DNA of 64,000 bases from Proteiniclasticum ruminis. GTDB taxonomy: Bacteria; Bacillota; Clostridia; Clostridiales; Clostridiaceae. The notes below the pieces were generated by a model. That model saw only the letters and a list, made by a program, of their open reading frames with translations. It ran no database searches and was not told the DNA's origin. This document shows, in pieces, positions 1 to 8,137 of this stretch. The stretch is taken from assembly GCF_900115135.1 (NCBI RefSeq), contig NZ_FOVK01000004.1, positions 124,001 to 188,000 of the forward strand, written 5' to 3'. Both the position numbers and the translations under genes were made by a program. The number at the start of each line of letters is the position of its first letter. Position 1 is the first letter of the stretch.

Positions 1-187
1 CCTCATGGTCACCCATAACATGAATCACGCCTTGGCCTACGGCAACAGACTGGTGATGATGCATGAGGGCGAAATTGTAGAAGACCTCTCTCTGGAAGAA
101 AAGGCAGCCCTTTCTACAAAGGATCTCATTGCCCTCTTCCAGAAAAACGCTCATTCCGTGGAGGACCGCATGGTGCTCCAAGTATAA
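1..187 (+). CDS. ABC transporter ATP-binding protein, C-terminal end (partial)
   Basis: Only the last 61 residues are present; the frame is open to the window edge, so the N-terminal part, including Walker A and the signature motif, lies upstream. The visible part starts just before MVTHNMNHAL, the H-loop region that follows the Walker B/D-loop of ABC ATPases, and continues with RLVMMHEGEIVED, the usual strand after the H-loop. The phrase resembles ATPases of the amino-acid or TrpX-like importers that work with ABC_sub_bind family binding proteins. The substrate cannot be decided from this tail. The gene ends in a strong bidirectional hairpin. Confidence 0.8.
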   Translation, partial: LMVTHNMNHALAYGNRLVMMHEGEIVEDLSLEEKAALSTKDLIALFQKNAHSVEDRMVLQV

Positions 188-207
188 AGCCTCTTCACTC
201 CTAAAAT

Positions 208-266
208 AGAAGAGACCCTGAAGGATACGCTGCTTACCTGCCGCTGGTTCCTTCGGGGTCTCTTCT
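208..266. terminator. Bidirectional terminator between convergent genes
   Basis: An 18-bp stem (208-225 pairing with 249-266, one G-T pair) encloses a 23-nt loop. It is followed by a T-rich run on the plus strand and lies between the ABC ATPase end and the stop of the minus-strand glycosylase gene. Confidence 0.85.
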
Positions 267-273
267 TTTATTT

Positions 274-1233
274 CTACTTCTTTTCTTCCGGGATCCTGAT
301 TTTCTTCTCTCTGGCGTAGTAAAACAGATACTGCTGGGAAAACCCTGCAAGAGATCCAAACTTTTCCTTGGCAAAGCTGCGCATCTTCGGGAGACTCTTG
401 GGCTCTGTACCATAAAAATAAACCATGGCTTTCTTCACCCAGACATCCACAGGAAAAGCACCGGTCTTCCCCATGGAGAACAGCATGACGCAGTCCGCCA
501 CTTTGATGCCAACCCCTGGGAATCTCTCAAGGGCTTTCAGGCACTCCTCCTCTGGAAGAGCCGAAATGTATGTCAGATCATAAGAAAGGATCTCCCTCTC
601 TTCAGGGGTCAGCGCTCTCTTCTCTATTTCTTTCTTCAGATGAGACGCCTTATAAACAAGCTTTGCGGTCTTTTCGATGTAGGCAGCCCGATATCCAAGA
701 CCTAGTTCCCGAAGCTCCTCTTCTGTGGCTCTGGAAAGCGCTTCTGGCGTAGGAAACGCTTCATAGGTCTCTCCCTTATACTGAATGGACTGACCATACT
801 TCTCACTGATTCTTCGAATGCCTTCCCGGATTTTAGGAATCAGATTGTTGGAGGAAAGAATAAAAGAGATGAGGGTTTCAAAAGGATCCTGCCTGAGAAT
901 GCGGATGCCAAAGCCGAAGGATACAGCTTTCTTCAGTAGCGGATCTTTTCTCAGCGCCCCCTTGATCTTGCCGTAGTCTCTTGAAAGATCAAAATAGTCT
1001 CTGAAAAAGCTTTGAAAGTCTTCCTTTGTGATGCCAAGAAGATAAACATCATTCTCCACAAGCTTCACTTCCAGCACTTTCCCTTCCACGATGCCCAGAT
1101 AATGATCCTTCTCCATATTTTGGCTTGTCCACCGGAAACACTGTCCGCATTCAAAGATCTGCTGAGGGTGAAAATGCTTCACTTCCTTTAACGCAATCCC
1201 ATCCTCCAAAATCTCCATCTCTTTATAATCCAT
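274..1233 (-). CDS. ogg: 8-oxoguanine DNA glycosylase (OGG1-type)
   Basis: A 319-residue base-excision repair enzyme expected to remove 8-oxoguanine and nick the strand (bifunctional glycosylase/AP lyase). The N-terminal third matches the OGG_N domain (FECGQCFRW near residue 28, the Q-C-F-R-W signature). The helix-hairpin-helix follows near residue 240 as FPGVGIKVADC, where the K corresponds to the Schiff-base lysine. The PVDVW that follows carries the catalytic aspartate. Length and motif order agree with clostridial OGG1 proteins. It ends 12 bp downstream of nfnB on the same strand and could be its distal operon partner, although the functions are unrelated. No missing key residue is seen. 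Confidence 0.92.
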   Translation of the reverse strand: MDYKEMEILEDGIALKEVKHFHPQQIFECGQCFRWTSQNMEKDHYLGIVEGKVLEVKLVENDVYLLGITKEDFQSFFRDYFDLSRDYGKIKGALRKDPLLKKAVSFGFGIRILRQDPFETLISFILSSNNLIPKIREGIRRISEKYGQSIQYKGETYEAFPTPEALSRATEEELRELGLGYRAAYIEKTAKLVYKASHLKKEIEKRALTPEEREILSYDLTYISALPEEECLKALERFPGVGIKVADCVMLFSMGKTGAFPVDVWVKKAMVYFYGTEPKSLPKMRSFAKEKFGSLAGFSQQYLFYYAREKKIRIPEEKK

Positions 1234-1245
1234 CTCGTCCTCTCT

Positions 1246-2634
1246 TTACTTCTCTTTTCCCATCAGGTACTCATGAATGCCCTTGGCTGCAGTTTTTCCT
1301 GCGCTCATGGCGAGTATCACCGTGGCAGAACCTGTCACCGCATCTCCTCCAGCAAACACGCCTTCCAGGCTGGTGGCTCCAGATTCTTCTTTCACCAGGA
1401 TGCACCCTCTTCTATTCGTTTCAATGCCTTTGGTGGTGCTGGAGATCAGCGGATTGGGCGATGTCCCAAGGCTCATGATGACACTGTCGCAGGGCATGGT
1501 GAACTCGCTTCCTTCAATTTCCATAGGCCGTCTTCTTCCAGAGGCATCGGGTTCTCCCAGCTCCATTTTCACGCAGACCATGCCTTTCACAAATCCCCTT
1601 TCATCCACCAGGATTTCCTTCGGATTTGTCAGAAGGTTCATCTCAATCCCTTCTTCGATGGCGTGATGCACTTCTTCCGCTCTGGCTGGAATCTCCTTTT
1701 CGGATCTTCTGTAGACAATGCTTGCTTTTGCGCCAAGTCTCGCTGCAGTTCTTGCCGCATCCATGGCCACATTGCCTGCGCCTACCACCGCCACATGCTT
1801 TCCATGACTGATGGGGGTATCGTAGCCTTCCTGGAACGCTTTCATAAGATTTGCCCTGGTCAGGTACTCATTGGCAGACATGACTCCGTTGGCATTTTCA
1901 CCTGGGATTCCCATGAACATGGGAAGTCCTGCTCCGGATCCAATGAACACCGCTTCGAATCCTTCTTCCTCAAACAGACTTTCTATGGTCACCGTCCGGC
2001 CCACAATAACGTTGGTCTCGATGGTGACCCCCAGATCCTTCAGTAGCCTGATTTCTTCCTTAACAATGGTTTCCTTCGGCAGTCTGAACTCCGGTATACC
2101 GTACACCAGTACCCCGCCTGGCTCGTGCAGCGCTTCAAAAATGGTCACTTCGTAGCCTAATTTTGCCAGATCTCCCGCACAGGTGAGACCCGCAGGGCCG
2201 CTGCCCACCACTGCCACTTTATGTCCGTTTGCCGGCGCCTTCTCTGTGTTCTTATATCCCGTCTCCATAGCCCAGTCTGCCACAAAACGCTCCAGTTTTC
2301 CGATGTTCACAGGTTCTCCCTTGATGCCCACAATGCATTTTCCTTCGCACTGCTCTTCCTGAGGACAGACTCTGCCACAGACTGCTGGGAGGTTACTGGC
2401 TTCCCCGATGGTGTCTCTTGCTTTATCGATGCGCCCGTCCTTCAGTTCCTGGATGAACCTAGGAATGTTGATGGCCACAGGACATGCGCCCACACATCTT
2501 GGATTTCTGCATTGGAGACAACGCTCTGCTTCTCTAAGAGCTTCCTCCTGATTATAGCCAAAACTGACTTCCTTGAAGTTCTTCACTCTCTCTTCGGGCT
2601 TCTGCTCCCGAACAGGTACTCTATTTTTCATCAT
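1246..2634 (-). CDS. nfnB: NADH-dependent ferredoxin:NADP+ oxidoreductase, large subunit NfnB
   Basis: About 462 residues, GltD/SudA family. The N-terminal cysteine cluster (CLQCRNPRCVGACP near residue 40 and CGRVCPQEEQCEGKC near 90) binds two [4Fe-4S] centres. GSGPAGL near residue 147 starts the FAD site, and GAGNVAMDAARTAARLG near 285 starts the NADPH site. Partnered with NfnA it should bifurcate electrons between ferredoxin, NAD(H) and NADP(H) in the cytoplasm. The ATG at 2634 is chosen because AGGAGAG lies 7 bases ahead; a TTG two codons upstream is the alternative. It overlaps the end of nfnA by 14 bp, which implies translational coupling. The stand-alone alternative, a glutamate synthase small chain, is made unlikely by the adjacent nfnA. 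Confidence 0.93.
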   Translation of the reverse strand: MMKNRVPVREQKPEERVKNFKEVSFGYNQEEALREAERCLQCRNPRCVGACPVAINIPRFIQELKDGRIDKARDTIGEASNLPAVCGRVCPQEEQCEGKCIVGIKGEPVNIGKLERFVADWAMETGYKNTEKAPANGHKVAVVGSGPAGLTCAGDLAKLGYEVTIFEALHEPGGVLVYGIPEFRLPKETIVKEEIRLLKDLGVTIETNVIVGRTVTIESLFEEEGFEAVFIGSGAGLPMFMGIPGENANGVMSANEYLTRANLMKAFQEGYDTPISHGKHVAVVGAGNVAMDAARTAARLGAKASIVYRRSEKEIPARAEEVHHAIEEGIEMNLLTNPKEILVDERGFVKGMVCVKMELGEPDASGRRRPMEIEGSEFTMPCDSVIMSLGTSPNPLISSTTKGIETNRRGCILVKEESGATSLEGVFAGGDAVTGSATVILAMSAGKTAAKGIHEYLMGKEK

Positions 2635-3526
2635 GGGCAATCTCTCCTAAACTGCAGAATCCGGAATCCTTATGAACATCCTTCTGCTCTTTCTCGATGG
2701 TTTTCTTCCCTTCCTGGGACTTGTACATGGACTGTCTTCTCATGGCTTCATCAAACTGGATCAGGTGCCCGTCAAACTCCGGACCATCTACACAAGCGAA
2801 TTTCACTTCATCTCCCACAGTGACTCTGCAGGCCCCACACATACCTGTGCCATCCACCATGATGGGATTCAGGGATACGATGGTTTTCAGCTGGTATTCC
2901 TTGGTGAGCCTTGACACAAATTTCATCATGATCATGGGACCAATGGCCACACAAAGATCGTAGTTTTTTTCTCCATCATCCAGAAGCTCCTTCAGCTTTT
3001 CTGTGACAAGCCCGTGATACCCATAACTGCCATCATCGGTACAAATGTAGAGATTTTCAGCCACTTCCCGAAACTCCTTTTCAAGAATCAGGGTGTGCTT
3101 AGATTTCGTTCCGATGATCACATCCACTTTGATGCCTTTTTCTTTCAGCATCTTCACTTGAGGATACACAGGCGCAGTTCCTACACCGCCTGCAATGAAG
3201 ACAATTCTATGCTCTTTCAGTTTCTCTGCTTCTTCCGTCACTACTTCTGATGGATTCCCCAAGGGGCCGACAAAATCTCTGATTTCTTCCCCGGCTTCCT
3301 TCTCCGCAAGTTTTTTCGTCGATGCACCCAGCGTCTGAAAAACAATGGACACACTTCCTTCTTCCCTGTCATAGTCACAGATGGTTAGAGGCACTCTCTC
3401 TCCTCTCTCATCCACCTTCACAATGACAAACTGACCTGGCAGAGCGCTTTTTGCCACTCTTTTCGCTTCAATATCCATCTGGTAGATATTGGGCACCAGT
3501 TCTTTTTTCCGTAAAATTTTATACAT
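2621..3526 (-). CDS. nfnA: NADH-dependent ferredoxin:NADP+ oxidoreductase, small subunit NfnA
   Basis: A 301-residue ferredoxin-NADP reductase-like protein (PyrK/SudB family). An FAD-binding barrel covers roughly residues 1-100 (PGQFVIV, VPLTICDYD), an NAD-binding domain begins at FIAGGVGTAPVYP near 109, and a C-terminal cluster MCGACRVTVGDEVKFACVDG near 230 holds the cysteines for a [2Fe-2S] centre. It provides the NADH site of the Nfn complex. It is the first gene of the nfnA-nfnB unit, is preceded by GGGGGAAACAA and has a clear sigma-A promoter upstream. The C-terminal tail is slightly long for the family. Confidence 0.93.
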   Translation of the reverse strand: MYKILRKKELVPNIYQMDIEAKRVAKSALPGQFVIVKVDERGERVPLTICDYDREEGSVSIVFQTLGASTKKLAEKEAGEEIRDFVGPLGNPSEVVTEEAEKLKEHRIVFIAGGVGTAPVYPQVKMLKEKGIKVDVIIGTKSKHTLILEKEFREVAENLYICTDDGSYGYHGLVTEKLKELLDDGEKNYDLCVAIGPMIMMKFVSRLTKEYQLKTIVSLNPIMVDGTGMCGACRVTVGDEVKFACVDGPEFDGHLIQFDEAMRRQSMYKSQEGKKTIEKEQKDVHKDSGFCSLGEIAHDEK

Positions 3527-3575
3527 TTGTTTCCCCCAACATATTTCATTTTAGAGCCTGGCTCTATCCTTTTTC

Positions 3576-3604
3576 AGTATACGGACTTCTCTTCCTTTGT
3601 TCAA
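3576..3604 (-). promoter_or_regulatory. Sigma-A promoter of nfnAB
   Basis: On the minus strand TTGAAC (3599-3604) and TATACT (3576-3581) are separated by exactly 17 bp, about 50 bp upstream of the nfnA start. No symmetrical TTGTTAA-N4-TTAACAA Rex site overlaps it. Confidence 0.7.
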
Positions 3605-3632
3605 GAAAAAACAATGAGCAACAATGAAAAAG

Positions 3633-3652
3633 AGGCCTCCGCGGAGACCTCT
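3633..3652 (-). terminator. Terminator downstream of rex
   Basis: A 9-bp GC-rich stem with a 2-base centre (GAGGCCTCC/GGAGACCTC) is followed on the minus strand by a T-rich stretch. It separates rex from the nfnAB promoter. Confidence 0.75.
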
Positions 3653-3664
3653 TCCTATGACTTT

Positions 3665-4300
3665 TTACTTATCCAGATCGTTCATGAGATACACCAAAGT
3701 CAGAAGACTTTCACTCAAGTGCACATTCTCAATGGATACATTCTCTGGTACATGGATGTCTATGGGGGCGAAGTTCCAGATGCCCTTGACGCCATTTGCC
3801 ACCAGAGTGTCTGCTACCCTCTGCGCCACGGTGTGTGGTACACAGATGATGCCGATGTCTGTCTTGTTGTTTTTCAGGAACTCATCCATGGTGTCAATAT
3901 CGCTGATTTCGATATCTTTCATCTTCATGCCAATGAGCTTGGGATTCACATCAAAAATTCCATTGAGATCGAATCCGAACTTCTCGAATCTTGTGTAGTT
4001 TGCCACAGCCTGACCGATGTTTCCTGCACCAATGATGATGGTGCTGTATCTTTTGTCCAGCCCCAAAATGGTGGAAATCTCATTGTAAAGCTCTTTCACG
4101 TTATATCCGTATCCTTGCTGACCGAAACCACCGAAGCAGTTGAAGTCCTGGCGAATCTGGGAAGCGGTGAATCCGATCTTCTCGCTCAGTTCTTTGGAGG
4201 AAACACGGTCCACATCATTTCTCAGAAGCTCTGCCAGATGTCTGTAGTATTTTGGTAATCTTTTAATTACGGCCATAGAAATATCTTTTTTCTTGTCCAT
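3665..4300 (-). CDS. rex: Redox-sensing transcriptional repressor Rex
   Basis: A 211-residue DNA-binding NADH/NAD+ sensor that derepresses fermentation and redox genes when NADH is high. The N-terminal winged helix (residues about 1-80) contains KELSEKIGFTASQIRQDF. The Rossmann domain starts near residue 88 with IIGAGNIGQAVANY, the dinucleotide-binding GxGxxG. Length is the family standard. The ATG follows GATGAGGTGTAAGG. It sits upstream of nfnAB on the same strand but is separated from it by a terminator and a new promoter, so it is probably monocistronic. The Nfn and Rnf genes in this window are plausible regulon members, but no canonical operator was found at them. Confidence 0.96.
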   Translation of the reverse strand: MDKKKDISMAVIKRLPKYYRHLAELLRNDVDRVSSKELSEKIGFTASQIRQDFNCFGGFGQQGYGYNVKELYNEISTILGLDKRYSTIIIGAGNIGQAVANYTRFEKFGFDLNGIFDVNPKLIGMKMKDIEISDIDTMDEFLKNNKTDIGIICVPHTVAQRVADTLVANGVKGIWNFAPIDIHVPENVSIENVHLSESLLTLVYLMNDLDK

Positions 4301-4625
4301 CCTTACACCTCATCGTTAAATAAATTTCTAACAATATCATACCATAAATTATTTTAAGTTGTGTATATTTTTGTCAAAGAAAATCTGATTTTTGATCAAT
4401 TTTATGAATTTCTCAGAAATACCCCCATTATGTATTAGGATATTTTCATAATTGCATCAGAAATCTATATATATTTAAATTTTCCAAAGCTGCCGCAAAC
4501 CCTCCTGTGGTTTTCTGTTCCGGTCTCCAGCACTTTGTCTTCAAACAGGACAGTATAAAAAGGAAAACCTCTGCCGTACAAGAGAACTCGACGCAGAGGT
4601 ATTATTTCACATTAAAGTTCTAGGT
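4301..4625. other. Intergenic region upstream of rex
   Basis: AT-rich non-coding DNA. On the minus strand it holds a possible rex promoter, TTGACA (4372-4377) with AATAAT (4348-4353) at 18-bp spacing, and at its far end the terminator of the hydrolase gene. No credible ORF with a ribosome binding site was seen. Confidence 0.5.
4567..4600 (-). terminator. Terminator of the hydrolase gene
   Basis: An 8-bp stem ACCTCTGC/GCAGAGGT with an 18-nt loop is followed on the minus strand by TTTTCCTTTTT. Confidence 0.75.
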
Positions 4626-5363
4626 CTAGGGAAGGATTTCTAAAAGCGCATCCAGCACATACTGCTGCTGGTCATCGAAACTGATATCCGGGAGACTGTC
4701 TCCCTTCTGGATGCCATAATTTCCGAAACTCGCATGATTGCCTCCCCGGATGACGACGCCTTCAAAGCTTTTTGGCAGACGGTCCTGAGCCTCCTGAAGG
4801 CTTTCAAAATCCACCACCTGGTCTTTGTCACCCACCAGGGAGTATACAGGAAACGGTGCAGAGGATAAATCAGTGTTCCCTGCTGGATAGGACGCAAGAA
4901 GAATCAGACCGTCTACTGTATCCTGATTCTTTTGTGCAAAACTTGACGCGGAGACACCTCCTAAAGAATGTCCAATGAGAACCCATGGCATCTCCTCATT
5001 CACGTAGCTTTTGGCTGCGTTATTTTCCAGTATGGACAGTTTGAACGGCACCTTTACGATTACTGTCTTATAGCCAAGAGCGGCAATCTTTCGTGCTAAA
5101 TGCCCATAAGCCCGTTCAGAGACTCTTCCGCCAGGATAAATCACAACGCCTCCTTTGGGAGAAGAGGGTGTGAATACGAGGTCGCCTTTCACCTCTTCAA
5201 AGGTTATTCCATCTCCTGAAACCAAGGCTCCTTCGGCCACCATGGACGCTCTATAGTAGTCTCTGGCGTAGACATAGAATCCAACCCCCATGAAAATCAC
5301 GAGGATGAGTAGGATCCTTACAATCCGGTCTCTTCTTTTTATCTTCTTTTCCACTTCTGTCAT
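4626..5363 (-). CDS. Membrane-anchored alpha/beta hydrolase
   Basis: 245 residues with one N-terminal membrane segment (about residues 14-33, ILLILVIFMGVGFYVYA) after a basic stretch. The catalytic domain should therefore be tethered outside the membrane. The fold is alpha/beta hydrolase: nucleophile elbow GHSLGG near residue 131, acid in VGDKDQVV near 178, and histidine in GGNHASFG near 208. It matches the alpha/beta hydrolase_5 or dienelactone-hydrolase-like group often labelled carboxymethylenebutenolidase-like; the natural substrate is unknown. GAGGAATAGCG precedes the ATG. It is monocistronic with its own terminator. Confidence 0.85.
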   Translation of the reverse strand: MTEVEKKIKRRDRIVRILLILVIFMGVGFYVYARDYYRASMVAEGALVSGDGITFEEVKGDLVFTPSSPKGGVVIYPGGRVSERAYGHLARKIAALGYKTVIVKVPFKLSILENNAAKSYVNEEMPWVLIGHSLGGVSASSFAQKNQDTVDGLILLASYPAGNTDLSSAPFPVYSLVGDKDQVVDFESLQEAQDRLPKSFEGVVIRGGNHASFGNYGIQKGDSLPDISFDDQQQYVLDALLEILP

Positions 5364-5540
5364 CGCTATTCCTCACATTCTGTTTCTGCACTCATTCTAA
5401 GATTCCGGGCAATCCTGTGCCCACTACTTCAGTATACTGTATTTTAGTGAAACCTTTAAGGGTTCTGAAGGGATTTTCTTCCCTTTTCACAAACTCTTTG
5501 CGAAGTTCTTGAAATGTCAGAGCCCATCTTTACTGTCCTG

Positions 5541-5549
5541 TGCTAAAAT
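5541..5549 (+). promoter_or_regulatory. Extended -10 promoter of the SigI/RsgI-like gene
   Basis: TGCTAAAAT forms an extended -10 element (TGnTAAAAT) about 35 bp ahead of the ATG at 5582. No convincing -35 box lies 17 bp upstream. Confidence 0.4.
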
Positions 5550-5581
5550 AGAAGCAATAAGAGATAAAGTTTGGTGAAATC

Positions 5582-6571
5582 ATGAAAAAGAGAGTCCTTG
5601 ATAAAGATCACTATATATTTTTGGATAAACCTCCGGTCAGTCTCTACAATGAGGAAGATCATGAGGAAAGAAAGGCAGAGATCGACGCATACACTACATC
5701 CTTGCGTACCTATATGATTTCTCTGGAATCTCTTTCCAAAGAGCATTTTTCCAGAGAAGAGCTCAGCCTTCACCTGAATCTGGCACTGATTCTTCTTTCA
5801 GAGGAAAAGCTTTGGACCAGGACAAAAGAACTGAAACGAATTCCCCTCAAAGTATTTTCTTCCATGGTGGAAGAGCCACTTTTTGAACTGAAAAAACGTC
5901 AGAAGCACATTCTTGCGCTGACTCTTCTCTTGGAGCCGGGCATCTATCCGAAGCTTCAGAAGACCCTGCACTTTGGTCCAGCAGAGGAGAAACGGACCAC
6001 CCTCATTGAGGGAAAAGATCATACAGGTACAGTTCTGAAACGAAGAGGCGGTGTCGCCTATATTCTTACCAATGATGGAGCTTTTTATAAAATCCGGGAT
6101 ACGGGATCAGAAGTCGGAACCCTTGGCTATGGAAAAAAAGTCAGAAGAAAACCCAATGTGCTGAAACCGCTTCTCGTCCTTCTCGTTCTTGCCATTCCCT
6201 TAGGATTCTACTACAATTCTCTGCAGAAAGAGATAGAGCGTACTGTCATCATCAAAGCTGTAGGCGAAGTGACGCTGAAGTTCAACTCCTTTGGTCATCT
6301 TGTGGACGCCTTCGGAAACAATCCCAAAGGGAGAGACTACATCGAAAGGGCTAGATTTGATGACCTCAGCCTGGATGCTGCTGTGGGAGAAGTGCTGGAA
6401 CAGGCCTACATCAGTGAGACCATCCGTGAAAAAAGCACCGTGGAGATTCTCATCTCCGGTAAACCCCTTGCCAAAGACTACTTTCATGAAGGCGAAACAA
6501 AAGACCGCATTGTCAGCTACCAGATCGAAGCAAAAATCAACGACAATGGCTCCTTCCTTTACACCCAGTGA
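5582..6571 (+). CDS. SigI C-terminal domain fused to RsgI-type anti-sigma membrane protein
   Basis: 329 residues with one membrane segment (about 195-211). Residues 28-130 resemble the C-terminal DNA-binding domain of sigma factor SigI, including RIPLKVF near 86 and LKKRQKHILALTLLL near 103, which parallels the RNRKYIIALALIL stretch typical of SigI. Residues 147-187 resemble the RsgI N-terminal anti-sigma domain (TGTVLKRRGG, AYILTNDGAFYKI). After the membrane segment, residues 222-285 resemble the RsgI extracytoplasmic peridomain (LKFNSFGHLVDAFGNN). In known systems SigI and RsgI are separate proteins and these two cytoplasmic domains bind each other. No sigma-2 domain is present, so this cannot be a complete sigma factor. 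The assignment rests on remembered family patterns. No sigI gene is nearby. Confidence 0.65.
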   Translation: MKKRVLDKDHYIFLDKPPVSLYNEEDHEERKAEIDAYTTSLRTYMISLESLSKEHFSREELSLHLNLALILLSEEKLWTRTKELKRIPLKVFSSMVEEPLFELKKRQKHILALTLLLEPGIYPKLQKTLHFGPAEEKRTTLIEGKDHTGTVLKRRGGVAYILTNDGAFYKIRDTGSEVGTLGYGKKVRRKPNVLKPLLVLLVLAIPLGFYYNSLQKEIERTVIIKAVGEVTLKFNSFGHLVDAFGNNPKGRDYIERARFDDLSLDAAVGEVLEQAYISETIREKSTVEILISGKPLAKDYFHEGETKDRIVSYQIEAKINDNGSFLYTQ

Positions 6572-6593
6572 CCAATAAACAGAAAGAAAAAAA

Positions 6594-6624
6594 GTCCCGG
6601 ATCTTATTTAAATAGATCCGGGAC
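6594..6624. terminator. Bidirectional terminator
   Basis: A perfect 11-bp stem GTCCCGGATCT/AGATCCGGGAC with a 9-nt loop, flanked by A-rich and T-rich runs, lies between the convergent fusion gene and glutaredoxin gene. Confidence 0.85.
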
Positions 6625-6656
6625 CATCTTATTTCTCTAGCTGTTCACTTCAGTCT

Positions 6657-6887
6657 TTATTTGTTGTAAAGCTCTTCGAAAGAACCTTCGTCAAATCCAA
6701 CCATGTACTCTTCATCTACAAAAATTGTAGGCACACTGCGCACGCCAAGAGCCAGAAGTTCTTTTCTGAACACTGGGTCAGAAGTGTTCTTCTCTTCATA
6801 GGAAATATCGTTGGCATTGAAGTATTCCTTTGCCAGATCGCAGTAGGTACAGGTATTGGATGTGTATATGACAACCTTTTTGCTCAT
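6657..6887 (-). CDS. Glutaredoxin-like thiol-disulfide protein
   Basis: 76 residues from the ATG at 6887, chosen because GGAGGAGAAG precedes it; an ATG seven codons upstream lies before this ribosome binding site. The redox motif CTYC is at about residues 13-16, after the first beta strand KVVIYTSN. The cis-proline motif SVPTIFVDEE follows near residue 51, then VGFDEGSFEEL. This is the small NrdH/YruB-type glutaredoxin fold, a cytoplasmic electron carrier for disulfide reduction. The partner is not visible. It is followed at close range by the convergent terminator at 6594-6624. Confidence 0.88.
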   Translation of the reverse strand: MSKKVVIYTSNTCTYCDLAKEYFNANDISYEEKNTSDPVFRKELLALGVRSVPTIFVDEEYMVGFDEGSFEELYNK

Positions 6888-6955
6888 TTTCTTCTCCTCC
6901 AAAGTCAAAGTCTTTGCCGGAACAAGAATCTTCCGGTATCTTTATTGTACCGCAC

Positions 6956-7192
6956 CTATTGAATTTTGTCCAATTTATCTTTGGGCAGTCTCAGTCCTTC
7001 CGCACCTTCTTCCTGGTATTTTGTTACACAATCCTCACAGACACAAGAAAGGTTTCTTGCCTCTTCAGGGACCAGAAGAAGCAGGCCATCAGGAAAAGAG
7101 ACGGTGGTGCACCAGCAGGTGGAAGGATCTTCTCCACTGACCATGTGGCAGTGGTTTTCTTTATGGCAGATGGGGCAGATTCCAGCGTTCAT
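6956..7192 (-). CDS. Cysteine-rich CWC family protein
   Basis: 78 residues starting at the ATG at 7192 (GGAGGTACAT directly upstream), not the longer frame from 7276. The sequence has CPICHKENHC near residue 6, CWC near 26 and CVCEDC near 49. This agrees with the Cys_rich_CWC family, a small putative zinc-binding protein of unknown role. The paired cysteines suggest a zinc ribbon. It lies 68 bp upstream of the glutaredoxin gene on the same strand, so the two may be co-transcribed; whether they work together is not known. Confidence 0.75.
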   Translation of the reverse strand: MNAGICPICHKENHCHMVSGEDPSTCWCTTVSFPDGLLLLVPEEARNLSCVCEDCVTKYQEEGAEGLRLPKDKLDKIQ

Positions 7193-7333
7193 ATGTACCT
7201 CCATAATTCTATCAATAATTACTACTCTCATCATATGCCCCTTTCTCCATCTTCTCAACATCTCTTGGGAAAACATCCCGTTTCGTGTATAATATCATTT
7301 TAGAAGTATATGAATTGAAAAGGAAGGAATTCC

Positions 7334-8053
7334 ATGGAAGAGAAAAGAATCAATAAAGCCATCTCAGATACAGGTTTCTGCTCCAGGCGGGCAGCGGACG
7401 GTTATATAGAACAAGGCAGAGTCACCGTCAATGGTTTGGTTGCTGTGATGGGCTTGAAAGTCACCGAGAAGGATGAAATAAGAGTGGATGGAAAACTCGT
7501 GGACAATAAGCCTCCTCTGGTGTATATCGCCTTGAACAAGCCAAGGGGCATTGAATGCACCACCAACAGAAAAGTACGTAATAATATCGTGGATTTTGTA
7601 AACCACAAAGAAAGGATTTTCCCCATCGGACGGCTGGATAAGGACTCTGAAGGGCTCATCCTTCTCACCAATGACGGAGACATCGTAAACAAGATTCTGC
7701 GCGCAAGAAACAACCATGAGAAAGAATATATTGTCACAGTGAATAAACCCATGACAGACTCATTTCTAAAAGGTATGGGAGGGAGAGTCCCCATACTGGA
7801 TACCTACACAAGAGAGTCCAAAGTAGAGAAGCTGGATGAGAAGACTTTCCGGATCATCCTCACCCAAGGACTCAACAGACAGATTCGTAGAATGACAGAG
7901 TACTTCGGATATAGAGTGGTGACACTGAAGAGGATCCGGATCATGAACATAGAGCTTGGGAAACTGGCTCTTGGAAGATACCGAAATCTTTCCCCCATGG
8001 AGCTTTCTCAGCTGAACGATCTTCTCGAAGATTCCTATAAGACCATAGACTGA
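7334..8053 (+). CDS. rluF: 23S rRNA pseudouridine synthase RluF-type
   Basis: 239 residues. An S4 RNA-binding domain covers residues about 4-60 (RINKAISDTGFCSRRAADGY), and the RsuA-family catalytic domain contains GRLDKDSEGL near residue 98, whose aspartate is the nucleophile. The long agreement with RluF features (NNIVDFVNHKERIFPIGRLD, NHEKEYIVTV, GLNRQIRRM) favours RluF over RluB or RsuA, so the expected product is pseudouridine at the 2604-type position of 23S rRNA. GGAAGGAATTCC precedes the ATG. It is a single gene ending in a terminator and lies divergent from the CWC gene. Confidence 0.93.
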   Translation: MEEKRINKAISDTGFCSRRAADGYIEQGRVTVNGLVAVMGLKVTEKDEIRVDGKLVDNKPPLVYIALNKPRGIECTTNRKVRNNIVDFVNHKERIFPIGRLDKDSEGLILLTNDGDIVNKILRARNNHEKEYIVTVNKPMTDSFLKGMGGRVPILDTYTRESKVEKLDEKTFRIILTQGLNRQIRRMTEYFGYRVVTLKRIRIMNIELGKLALGRYRNLSPMELSQLNDLLEDSYKTID

Positions 8054-8072
8054 TTTTTTCAGCCTATGGTCT
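8040..8072 (+). terminator. Terminator of rluF
   Basis: A 9-bp stem AGACCATAG/CTATGGTCT (8040-8048 with 8064-8072) overlaps the last codons and stop of rluF and is followed by TTCTTTTT. Confidence 0.75.
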
Positions 8073-8137
8073 TTCTTTTTAACTCAGTTTTAACACGATG
8101 AAAATATCATCAAAACAAAAACCGTACAATTGTTCAC

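Noticed and set aside
1273-2046. Long plus-strand frame opposite nfnB
   Set aside because: It lies wholly within the well-supported nfnB coding region on the other strand and its translation matches no family.
3527-4258. Plus-strand frame opposite rex
   Set aside because: Shadow of rex: it runs through the rex terminator and the nfnA promoter and has no ribosome binding site.
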